Notes under the pieces: model-generated
Databases searched by the model: none
Told to the model about the DNA's origin: nothing
The model's input: only the letters and a program-made list of their open reading frames with translations
Source: JANXAZ01 sp964504655
Lineage (GTDB): Bacteria; Pseudomonadota; Alphaproteobacteria; Geminicoccales; Geminicoccaceae
NCBI GenBank assembly: GCA_964504655.1
Contig: CAZDFD010000084.1
Location: forward strand, 1 to 19,860
Length of the DNA: 19,860 nt
Reading direction: 5' to 3'
Made by a program: the position numbers and the translations under genes
Part shown: in pieces, positions 12,302-19,860 of the stretch
Position numbering within the stretch: the stretch's first letter is position 1
Layout of the letters: every line of letters begins with the position of its first letter

Positions 12302-15300
12302 ATGAACACCGGCTCGACCGCGGAGTGCCACCGTCCGGGCCGCTGGGGTCGGGCGGAGTTCGGCTTCGCCCTTGCGGCCCTGCTCTTCGGCCTGACGGCG
12401 GTCGCCTCGGCCGTGCGCGGAGCGGGCCCTGCGGCCGCGGCGGCCTCGGCGGTGGCGGGCACCCTGGCCCTCGTCGCCGCGGCACGGGCCGCCGGCGCAC
12501 CCGAGCGAGCCGGCCCGCGTCTCGCCTGGGACGCGCTGGCACTCCTGCTCCTGGCGCTCGCCTGCGACCCACAGGCCCGGCCCTGGGGTACCCCGCAGCA
12601 CTGGTCCGAGCTGGCCTCGCTGACACCGCTCGGTGCCGGCGCCGCGACCGCCCTCTATCTGGCCGCCGGGGCCTGGACGCTCGGGCGCGAGGGCCGCCTG
12701 CCGCACCCGTTGACGAGTGCTGCCTGGCTCGTGGTCCCGTTCCTCCTGAACCCGCTCCTGGCGCTGGGCGCCCGGCCCCTGATGGCCGAGCTCGGCGGCG
12801 CCCTGCTGCCGGGAAGCAGCGGCGAGACGGCGATCCTGGTCGGCCGCCTGGCGGTGCTGGCCGGCTTCAACCTCCTGGTCACCGTCGGCATCGGCCTCGT
12901 GATGGACCGCCGCTGGACCCGCGATCCCCTGCTCCTGGCCCTGCTCGTCGCGGCGGCCGCGGGCGCGGTCGTCTCGCCGGTCCTGGCCGAGCTCGGCTCG
13001 AGCCGTCTCGTGGCCGAGCTTCCGGCCCTCCCCCGGCTGCTCGCCGTGCTGGTGGCCGGCGCGCTCGCCCAGGCGGCACTTTGGGCGCAGGTGTTCCTGA
13101 TGACCGGCGTGCTGCTCGACGCGCTGATCGTGCGCCGGCCGACCCGCCCGGCCGTCGTCGGGCACTGGCGCGACGGCCTGGCCAAGGGGGCGGTCTACAC
13201 GCTGGTCTTCCTGCTCGTGATCCACGTCCCGGCGACGCTCGCCGCGTCGCCGCTGCTGCGCGCGGTGGCCGAGGTCGCACCGCTCCTCCTGGCCGTCGCG
13301 GCGGGTGCCGTCCTGTTCCCGGCCGCGCGCACGATCGTCGAGACCTTCGACGGCAGTCCCGCCTTCTGGCGGCGGCTGGTGCACGCCGCGGGTCATCCCT
13401 GGGGCTATGCGCGCGGTGCCGTGATCGGGCTGGCGGTCGGCCTCGGCCTCTCCAGCGGGCTGCCCGAGGCCGACCCGCTCGCCCGGTTCCTCTTCGGCAC
13501 CGTGGCCGGCATCGCGGCCTATGCCGGGATCGACATCCTGGCGGATGCCATCGAGATCGCGCAGGGCCGCCGTCGGCGCCTGCAGACCTGGCGGCTCTAT
13601 GCCCTGGGCGCGCTGCTGGGCGGCATCGCGGGTGGCGCGCTCGCCTGGTACGTCGACGTGGCCCAGCTCGCCACCGTGCTCGACAAGGCGGCTCGCTACG
13701 CCAGCGTCCATTTCCCCACCGACGGGCGCGCGGTCGAGCGCTACGTGGTCTATCCGCTGTTCAGCAAATGGGGTGCCCAGGACCTCGGAGCCGTGCCCGG
13801 TGGCGTGGCGCTGCTCTACGCCGAGGCGCTCTCCGGCGTGATCAACTGGTCGCTCGCCGCGCCGCTGTTCTCGATCAATCTCGTCCTCCTGACCGCCCTC
13901 GTCGAGCGCCGACTGCGCCCGCTCGAGGAGATGTTCTCCTCGCGCGGTCTGGTGGCGCTGGTCGAGCAGGCGATCCGGGTCCTGCGCTGGGGCCTGTGGA
14001 TGGCCCCGATCATCTACTCCTTCCTCCGACTTTCGCCCGACCCCTCCTGGTACAACCAGGACGGTGCCGTCCGCGCGCTGGTCGCCACGGTCCAGTCGGT
14101 GCGGCTCGGGCCCGAGGAGTTCCGCGCCTGGAGCCTCGAGCTGTTCCTGGGGCTGCTCGCCTACGATTGGCTGCGGATGCTCATCTGGTTCGATCACATG
14201 GGCCTGCGCGTGGCGACCCTGGTCAACCTGTCCTTCGTCGGCGGCGACGCGCTCGACGAGAAGGCGGCCCGCTTCCTCGGCCACTCCGCCCGCACCCGCT
14301 GCATCCCGGAGGGCATCCGCCGGTTCGCGACCTGGCTGCCGCTCTTGATCCCCTTCTACATCCCGCGCGGCGGCGAATGGGACCGGGTCTGGACCGGAGC
14401 CGAACAGGTGCGGGCCGCGGCCGGCCCGCTCCTGCCGGCGGTCGGCACGGCGCTGGTCGGCTACGCCTTCGCGGCCGGCCTCTGCTCGCTGGTCCTGGCC
14501 ATCCTCTACAACGAGCTGGCGCGCGCCCGCCGCCTGCGTCACCCGCGACCGCGCACCCAGCCCGGCGTGGGCTGGGCGCCCGATCGCCCCTGGCTGCTGA
14601 GCAACGGCCGCTACACGATCGAGATCGCCGCCGACGGGCGGGGCTTCTCGCGGGTGTTGAGTGCGCTGCATCGCGAGTACGAGCTCGACCTCACGCGCCG
14701 CCCCGACGACCCGCTTCGCCGACGCGGCAAGCTGCTCTGGGTCCGCGATCTGGACACGCCCGAGACGCTGCCGCTCGCGCTCCAGGCCTTGCCCGGTACG
14801 CTCGATCCGTCCTTCCCCGAGACCAGCCGACCCGCCCCCTGGGCGGTGCGCCTCGCCCGCCGCGGCCTGGGTCTTCGCCTGCGTGCCGAGGTCGCCGTGG
14901 CCCCGAGCGACCCGGTCGAGCTCTGGGATCTCGAGATCGTCAACCTCGAGGATCGGCCGCGCCGCCTGCAGCTCACGAGCTACCAGGAGCTGGCGCTGGC
15001 TCCGCGCGACGCCTACGAGCGGGCACCGGCCTTCGCCGCCCTCCACGTGGGGACCTGGTTCCTGCCCTCGCTCGGAGCGATCCTGGCCCGCAACCGCATG
15101 TTGCCGAACGGGGCCCGGCGGGCCCGCGACGAGCGGCCGTCGCCCGAGCTCGCCTTCCACGCTCTGGCGGCCGCAGGCGACGCGGTGCGGCTGGTCGGTT
15201 TCGAGGACAGCCGCAGCCGGTTCCTGGGCCCGGGCGGCATCGCGGCACCCGCCGGCCTCGCGCCCGGAGCGGCGCGACCGGTCGAGGAGGCGGGCCTGCT

Positions 15301-17890
15301 CTACACCTTCGATCCGGCCGCCAGCCTGACGCTTCGGGTCGACCTTCCCGCCCGAGGCAGCGCCCGCCTGCGCTTCGTCGACGGCTACGCCCGCGATCGG
15401 AGCGAAGCGGTCCGCCTGATCACCCGGCACGGCGGCCGGCCGATGCCGGCACCCGACCGTGTCGAGGCCGAGCTCGCAGCGCACCGCGAGCTGCGCGACG
15501 CTCCCCTGCCCACGGATTCCACGCCCGAATTCGAGCCCGAAGGAGGTGCCCTCCGACTGCCCGGAACACTGGCGCGGCCCTGGCACCATCTCCTGGCGAG
15601 CCCGCTCGGCCACGGCGCCGTCGTCGCCAGCGACGGCGAGATCTACGGCTTCGGCGGCAACGCCCAGCAGAACGCCTGGAACCGGTTCCAGATCGACGCC
15701 GTCCCGGTCGACTGGCCGAGCCGCGCTATCCACGTGCTCGACCGCGAGACGGGGATCGTCGAGACGGCGAGCTTCGCACCCGCGCGCCGAGCCGATGCGC
15801 GCCACGAGGTCCGCTTCGCGCCCGGATCGGTCCGCTTCCGCAAGGAGCCGCACGACGCCACCGGTCTCGAGCTCGAGCTCGAGGTCGCCGTGATCGACGA
15901 CCTGCCGGTCCAGGTCGACCTCCTCAGGATCCGCAACCCGTCGAGCCGCAGCCGCCGGCTGCGCGTCATGCCGATGCTGCACGCCGCGCTCGCCGAGCTG
16001 CCACGCGACAGTCGCGGCCACCTCGAGGCCGAGGTCGAGGAGACGGGTTCGTTCGCGGTCTATCTGCGGCACGCCCGCAACGACTTCCGCAAGGGCTGGC
16101 TGCTCGTGGCGACGAGCCTCACCGCGGACGTCGCCGAGACCCTGCGGGCCCGTGTCGTGGGCATGCCCGACAGCTGGGCCCGGGGCCCCATCCTGCTCGC
16201 CGAGGGGCTGCCGGACCCGCGCTGCCGGGACGACGGCGAGCGGCTCGTCGCCTTCGCCGGTGACCTCGAGCTCGCCGCCGGCGAGGAGGCCTGGGTGACG
16301 CTCCTGCTCGGCCAGACGAGCCAGCTCGCCGAGGCCCGCGGGCTCGCCCGGCGGCTGCGCGATCCGGTGCAGGCGCGCGCCGCCATCGCGCGGACCCGCG
16401 AGCGCTGGGAGGAGCGGCTCTCGGTGCTGCGGATCGAGACCGACGACCCGTCCTTCGACCGGCTGGTCAACGACTGGCTGCCCTACCAGGTCCTGAGCGC
16501 CCGCCTCTGGGGTCGCTGCGGACCGCAGCAGCGTGGCGGCGCCTTCGGCTTCCGCGACCAGCTCCAGGACGTGCTGCCGCTCGTCCTGCTCGACCCGGAG
16601 CTGGCCCGGGCCCAGATCCTGCTCCACGCGGCCCAGCAGTTCCTCGAAGGCGACGTGGTGCAGTGGTGGCATCCCTCCTGGGAGGGCCGCACCGGCCTCG
16701 CGGCGCGCAACCGCGTGGCCGACCCGCAGCTCTGGCTGCCCTACGTCGTGGCCCGCTACGTGACCGCCACCGGTGACGCCGACATCCTCGACGAGCCGGT
16801 GCCGTTCCTCGAAGGCCGGGCGATCCCGCCCGAGGCCGAGGGCATCGTGCTGGCGCCCCGGGCTTCCCGCGAGGTCGAGAGCCTGTTCGAGCATTGCCGT
16901 CGCGCGGTGACCTTCACCCTGGCCCGACTGGGGCCCGACGGCCTGCCGCTGATCGGCGCCGGCGACTGGAACGATGGGCTCGATCGGCTCGGCCGGCGGG
17001 GTCGCGGCCAGAGCGTCTGGCTCGGCTGCTTCCTCCTGGACGTGCTCGCAGGCATGGCGGCTCTGGCCGAGGCCCGAGGCGAGGTCGGCCTCGCCTCGGC
17101 CTGGGCGGCGGCGGCCGAACGGCTGCGCGAGGCGATCCGGCGGATGGCGCGCGGCGATCGGTTCGTACGCGCCACCGACGACCGCGGCCGCGAGCTCCTG
17201 CTCGACGATGCCCTCTCGGCGGCCTGGCCGGTGCTGTCCGGCGTGGTCGACCTCGAGGAGGGCGTCGCCCTGCTCGACCGCGCCCTCGGCCGGCTCGAGC
17301 GCGACGGCATGGTGCTGCTGCTGGACCCGCCCTTCGACGAGGCGAGCGACCCCTATCCGGGCCGGATCGCGGCCTATCCGCCCGGGGTGCGCGAGAACGG
17401 CGGCCAGTACAGCCACGGCGTGTCCTGGCTGGTCGATGCCCTGCTCAGGCTGGCGGCATTGGCCGACGCGGCGGATCGGCGGGGCCAGAGCGCCCGGCTG
17501 CGGGCCCGCGCGGTCGAGACGTGGTACAAGATCTCGCCCCTCGGCCCATCGGACCCGGCGCGGCTCGCGCGCTACGGTCTCCCGCCCCATCAGCAGCCGG
17601 CCGACGTGAGCTTCGGTCCGGGCTACGAGGAGCGCGGCGGCTGGGCCTGGTACACGGGGTCGGCGGCCCGGATGCTGAGCGCGGCCCATGGATTGCTCGG
17701 CCTCGAGCTGCGCGGCGGCGAGCTCGTCCTGCCCGACGATCCGCAGGCGCCCCGCGGGGCGCTGCGCCTCAGGCGGCTGGTCTGGCGCGGGCGGGTGCTC
17801 GTCGACGCCGGCCGCCGCGCCGGCGCTGCGGTCGCTCCGACGCCGATCGCGGCGCCGCGCACCCTTCCGCGCGACTGCGGCGACCTCTAG
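12302..17890 (+). CDS. Membrane-anchored GH94 glycoside phosphorylase, NdvB/ChvB C-terminal-like
   Basis: This 1862-residue protein has two halves. Residues 1 to about 755 contain roughly 15-18 hydrophobic segments, ending in VGYAFAAGLCSLVLAILYNE followed by a basic stretch (ARARRLRHPRPR), which suggests the C-terminal half is cytoplasmic. Residues 764-1862 resemble the C-terminal half of cyclic beta-1,2-glucan synthases: a carbohydrate-binding supersandwich (WLLSNGRYTIEIAADG, from 764), a second one (IYGFGGNAQQNAWNRFQ, from 1114), then a GH94 catalytic barrel with GGAFGFRDQLQD (about 1413), QWWHP (1454-1458), the catalytic DWNDG (1555-1559), RENGGQYSHG (1697-1706) and WAWYTGS (1781-1787). 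GH94 enzymes reversibly phosphorolyse beta-glucosides. No GT84 or GT-A synthase domain is seen. The ATG has AAGGAG five bases upstream. The soluble part has about the length of 1,2-beta-oligoglucan phosphorylases, a plausible activity. Confidence 0.85.
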   Translation: MNTGSTAECHRPGRWGRAEFGFALAALLFGLTAVASAVRGAGPAAAAASAVAGTLALVAAARAAGAPERAGPRLAWDALALLLLALACDPQARPWGTPQHWSELASLTPLGAGAATALYLAAGAWTLGREGRLPHPLTSAAWLVVPFLLNPLLALGARPLMAELGGALLPGSSGETAILVGRLAVLAGFNLLVTVGIGLVMDRRWTRDPLLLALLVAAAAGAVVSPVLAELGSSRLVAELPALPRLLAVLVAGALAQAALWAQVFLMTGVLLDALIVRRPTRPAVVGHWRDGLAKGAVYTLVFLLVIHVPATLAASPLLRAVAEVAPLLLAVAAGAVLFPAARTIVETFDGSPAFWRRLVHAAGHPWGYARGAVIGLAVGLGLSSGLPEADPLARFLFGTVAGIAAYAGIDILADAIEIAQGRRRRLQTWRLYALGALLGGIAGGALAWYVDVAQLATVLDKAARYASVHFPTDGRAVERYVVYPLFSKWGAQDLGAVPGGVALLYAEALSGVINWSLAAPLFSINLVLLTALVERRLRPLEEMFSSRGLVALVEQAIRVLRWGLWMAPIIYSFLRLSPDPSWYNQDGAVRALVATVQSVRLGPEEFRAWSLELFLGLLAYDWLRMLIWFDHMGLRVATLVNLSFVGGDALDEKAARFLGHSARTRCIPEGIRRFATWLPLLIPFYIPRGGEWDRVWTGAEQVRAAAGPLLPAVGTALVGYAFAAGLCSLVLAILYNELARARRLRHPRPRTQPGVGWAPDRPWLLSNGRYTIEIAADGRGFSRVLSALHREYELDLTRRPDDPLRRRGKLLWVRDLDTPETLPLALQALPGTLDPSFPETSRPAPWAVRLARRGLGLRLRAEVAVAPSDPVELWDLEIVNLEDRPRRLQLTSYQELALAPRDAYERAPAFAALHVGTWFLPSLGAILARNRMLPNGARRARDERPSPELAFHALAAAGDAVRLVGFEDSRSRFLGPGGIAAPAGLAPGAARPVEEAGLLYTFDPAASLTLRVDLPARGSARLRFVDGYARDRSEAVRLITRHGGRPMPAPDRVEAELAAHRELRDAPLPTDSTPEFEPEGGALRLPGTLARPWHHLLASPLGHGAVVASDGEIYGFGGNAQQNAWNRFQIDAVPVDWPSRAIHVLDRETGIVETASFAPARRADARHEVRFAPGSVRFRKEPHDATGLELELEVAVIDDLPVQVDLLRIRNPSSRSRRLRVMPMLHAALAELPRDSRGHLEAEVEETGSFAVYLRHARNDFRKGWLLVATSLTADVAETLRARVVGMPDSWARGPILLAEGLPDPRCRDDGERLVAFAGDLELAAGEEAWVTLLLGQTSQLAEARGLARRLRDPVQARAAIARTRERWEERLSVLRIETDDPSFDRLVNDWLPYQVLSARLWGRCGPQQRGGAFGFRDQLQDVLPLVLLDPELARAQILLHAAQQFLEGDVVQWWHPSWEGRTGLAARNRVADPQLWLPYVVARYVTATGDADILDEPVPFLEGRAIPPEAEGIVLAPRASREVESLFEHCRRAVTFTLARLGPDGLPLIGAGDWNDGLDRLGRRGRGQSVWLGCFLLDVLAGMAALAEARGEVGLASAWAAAAERLREAIRRMARGDRFVRATDDRGRELLLDDALSAAWPVLSGVVDLEEGVALLDRALGRLERDGMVLLLDPPFDEASDPYPGRIAAYPPGVRENGGQYSHGVSWLVDALLRLAALADAADRRGQSARLRARAVETWYKISPLGPSDPARLARYGLPPHQQPADVSFGPGYEERGGWAWYTGSAARMLSAAHGLLGLELRGGELVLPDDPQAPRGALRLRRLVWRGRVLVDAGRRAGAAVAPTPIAAPRTLPRDCGDL

Positions 17891-17932
17891 GATCGTTGCG
17901 GATCCACGAGCCAGTGCCGGAGCCGCCGCCGC

Positions 17933-18754
17933 ATGACAGCCCCGACCCCTCTCATGGCCGGGAAGCGAGGCCTTGTCATGGGGATCGCCAACGAGCGCTC
18001 GCTCGCCTGGGGGATCGCCCGGGCGGTCCGTCGGCACGGGGCCGAGCTCGCCGTGACCTATCAGGGCGACGCTCTCCTGAAGCGCGTCCGACCGCTCGCC
18101 GAGGAGCTCGGCAGCGAGCTGCTCTTGCCGGCCGATGTCGCCGAGCCGGCCAGCCTCGACGCGCTCTTCGCCGAGCTCGCGACGCGCTGGGGAGGATTGG
18201 ACTTCCTGGTCCACGCGATCGCCTTCTCGGACAAGGAGCAGCTCAAGGGCCGCTACATCGATACGACCTTCGACAACTTCCAGCGGACCATGGCGATCTC
18301 CTGCTACTCCTTCACCGAGCTGGCGCGCCGCGCCGAGCCGCTCATGGCGGCCGGCTCGAGCCTGTTGACGCTCAGCTACATCGGCGCCGAGCGCGTCACC
18401 CCGCACTACAACGTCATGGGCGTCGCCAAGGCGGCGCTCGAGGCCTCGGTCCGCTACCTGGCGGCCGATCTCGGCGGCCGGGGCATTCGCGTCAACGCCG
18501 TCTCGGCGGGGCCGGTGCGGACCCTGGCCGCTTCTGGGATCGGCGACTTCCGCTACATCCTCAAGTGGAACGAATACAATGCGCCCTTGAAGCGCAACGT
18601 CACCATCGACGATGTCGGCGGCGCCGCCGTCTTCCTTCTCTCCGACCTCGGCGCCGGCACCACCGGCGAGGTCGTCCACGTCGACTGCGGCTACCACGTG
18701 GTCGGCATGAAGGCCGTCGACGCCCCCGACATCAGCGTGGTCAAGGAGGGCTGA
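17933..18754 (+). CDS. fabI: Enoyl-[acyl-carrier-protein] reductase (NADH)
   Basis: This 273-residue cytoplasmic enzyme reduces trans-2-enoyl-ACP in the last step of each fatty-acid elongation cycle. It has the FabI-type nucleotide-binding start (KRGLVMGIANERSLAWGIA) and all three active-site residues: Tyr149 in LSYIGAERV, Tyr159 and Lys166 in YNVMGVAK, each offset by three from E. coli Tyr146, Tyr156 and Lys163. GPVRTLAASGI and the GEVVHVDCG end are also typical. Where E. coli has Gly93 (IGFAP), this protein has Ala (HAIAFSDKEQLKGRY), in a segment style I associate with alphaproteobacteria. The chosen ATG has GGAG ten bases upstream; an in-frame ATG seven codons on (17954) lacks a ribosome-binding site. 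It lies 42 bp after the GH94 gene and 35 bp before aroC, probably co-transcribed. Confidence 0.97.
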   Translation: MTAPTPLMAGKRGLVMGIANERSLAWGIARAVRRHGAELAVTYQGDALLKRVRPLAEELGSELLLPADVAEPASLDALFAELATRWGGLDFLVHAIAFSDKEQLKGRYIDTTFDNFQRTMAISCYSFTELARRAEPLMAAGSSLLTLSYIGAERVTPHYNVMGVAKAALEASVRYLAADLGGRGIRVNAVSAGPVRTLAASGIGDFRYILKWNEYNAPLKRNVTIDDVGGAAVFLLSDLGAGTTGEVVHVDCGYHVVGMKAVDAPDISVVKEG

Positions 18755-18789
18755 GAGCACATCGGGGCGCCGCCCCGTTCGGAGCCCGC

Positions 18790-19860
18790 ATGGCCGGATC
18801 GTCCTTCGGCACCCTGTTCCGCTTCACGACCTGGGGCGAGAGCCACGGGCCGGCCATCGGCGTGGTGGTCGACGGGGTCCCCGCGCGCCTGCCGCTCGCC
18901 GAGGCCGACATCCAGTACTGGCTGGACCGCCGCCGACCCGGCCAGTCGCGCTTCACCACCCAGCGCCAGGAGCCCGACCGGGTCGAGATCCTCTCCGGCC
19001 TGTTCGAGGGCCGGACCACCGGCACGCCGGTGAGCCTCCTGATCCGCAACGTCGATCAGCGCTCGAAGGACTATGCCGAACTCGCCGAGGTCTACCGCCC
19101 GGGGCACGCCGACTTCACCTACGACGCCAAGTACGGGATCCGCGATCCGCGCGGCGGCGGCCGGGCCTCGGCGCGCGAGACCGCCTGTCGGGTCGCGGCC
19201 GGGGCGATCGCCCGCAGGATCCTCGGACCGGGGATCGAGATCCGCGGCCACATGGTGCAGATGGGCGCCGATCGGATCGATCCCGCCCGCTTCGATCCGC
19301 AAGAGATCGAGCGCAACCCGTTCTGGTGCCCGGACGCCGAGGCGGCGGCGCGCTGGGAGGCCCAGCTCCTCGAGATCCGCAGATCCGGCTCCTCGGTCGG
19401 GGCCGTGATCGAGGTCGTGGCCAAAGGCGTGCCCGCGGGTCTGGGCGAGCCGGTCTACGACAAGCTCGATGCCGATCTCGCCAAGGCGATGATGGGCATC
19501 AACGCGGTCAAGGGGGTCGAGATCGGCGCAGGATTCGCCGCCGCGGCGCTGCGCGGCGAGGAGAATGCCGACGAGATCCGCATGGGCAACGACGGCCCGC
19601 GCTTTCTCTCGAACAACGCGGGCGGCATCCTGGGCGGCATCTCGACCGGCCAGGACATCGTCGTCCGCTTCGCCGTCAAGCCGACCTCCTCGATCCTGAC
19701 GCCGCGGCGGACGATCACCCGCGACGGTCGCGAGACCGAGATCGCGACCAGGGGCCGTCACGACCCCTGCGTCGGCATCCGCGCGGTACCGGTCGGCGAG
19801 GCGATGATGGCCTGCGTGCTCGCCGACCATCTGTTGCGGCATCGCGGCATCTACGCCCGC
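18790..19860 (+). CDS. aroC: Chorismate synthase (3' end beyond the window)
   Basis: The frame is open for 357 codons to the window end with no stop, close to the usual 360-390 residues, so probably only a few to about 30 C-terminal residues are missing. AroC converts 5-enolpyruvylshikimate 3-phosphate to chorismate, the last shikimate-pathway step, using reduced FMN. All three family signatures are present: GESHGPAIGVVVDG (16-29), GRASARETACR (124-134) and RHDPCVGIRAVPVGEA (323-338). The ATG has GGAG five bases upstream, and recognisable sequence begins at once (SFGTLFRFTTWGESHG). It follows fabI by 35 bp, an adjacency I associate with alphaproteobacteria. Confidence 0.97.
   Translation, partial: MAGSSFGTLFRFTTWGESHGPAIGVVVDGVPARLPLAEADIQYWLDRRRPGQSRFTTQRQEPDRVEILSGLFEGRTTGTPVSLLIRNVDQRSKDYAELAEVYRPGHADFTYDAKYGIRDPRGGGRASARETACRVAAGAIARRILGPGIEIRGHMVQMGADRIDPARFDPQEIERNPFWCPDAEAAARWEAQLLEIRRSGSSVGAVIEVVAKGVPAGLGEPVYDKLDADLAKAMMGINAVKGVEIGAGFAAAALRGEENADEIRMGNDGPRFLSNNAGGILGGISTGQDIVVRFAVKPTSSILTPRRTITRDGRETEIATRGRHDPCVGIRAVPVGEAMMACVLADHLLRHRGIYAR

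Noticed and set aside
12302..14590. A GT84 or GT-A glucosyltransferase domain in the N-terminal half of the GH94 protein.
   Set aside because: I looked for a soluble GT-A block with DxD and Q/RxxRW-type motifs and saw only hydrophobic segments with short loops; a profile search would settle it.
17890..17905. Hairpin GGATC-N6-GATCC at the GH94 stop codon as a terminator.
   Set aside because: The stem is only 5 bp, no U-tract follows, and fabI starts 28 bp later.
12125..18760. A 2211-codon open frame on the minus strand opposite the GH94 and fabI genes.
   Set aside because: It is antisense to two clearly conserved proteins; its translation is low-complexity (Gly, Ala, Arg, Glu, Gln, Pro rich) without domains. 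Very high GC at third codon positions removes stops from the opposite frame.

Overview
This is a very GC-rich stretch of what looks like an alphaproteobacterial chromosome, possibly Rhodospirillales-like. That placement rests on the style of PheST, FabI and AroC, the adjacency fabI-aroC, and the glyoxylate-aminotransferase type; I could not run a phylogeny. Coding density is very high: the longest gap between genes is about 166 bp, so no gene-free stretch exceeds 300 bp. No rRNA, tRNA, CRISPR array, insertion sequence or phage gene was recognised.

Layout. (1) 1-2555, plus strand: the 3' end of pheS and complete pheT, translationally coupled by an ATGA overlap. (2) 2565-6235, minus strand: a LysR-type regulator, a serine-glyoxylate-type class V aminotransferase, and the large and small subunits of a split UxaA-family (altronate/galactarate dehydratase, sulfolactate lyase) enzyme, tightly spaced like an operon and convergent with pheT. 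(3) 6236-6357: a 122-bp divergent regulatory region with two related 15-bp dyads flanking a LysR-style inverted repeat. (4) 6358-10394, plus strand: an aldo/keto reductase lacking the usual catalytic His, then a 973-residue fused FAD/iron-sulfur 2-hydroxyacid dehydrogenase starting at TTG. (5) 10391-12135: a divergent PRPP-synthetase homologue, also starting at TTG and coupled to the oxidase stop, plus a phosphoribosyltransferase. (6) 12302-17890: a 1862-residue protein joining about 760 residues of polytopic membrane domain to the two carbohydrate-binding modules and GH94 phosphorylase domain otherwise known from the C-terminal half of cyclic beta-1,2-glucan synthases, without the GT84 synthase domain. 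(7) 17933-19860: fabI and an aroC running off the window end.

How the parts may fit. Sections 2-4 read as a regulated accessory module for small hydroxy/amino acids: aminotransferase and UxaA-type lyase on one strand, reductase and flavin/Fe-S 2-hydroxyacid oxidase on the other, sharing a control region. The substrate cannot be named from sequence. Sections 5-6 put pentose-phosphate/PRPP chemistry beside a membrane-bound glucan phosphorylase; a functional link is speculative. The two most distinctive items are the GT84-less membrane GH94 fusion and the aminotransferase/UxaA module with its divergent partner genes.
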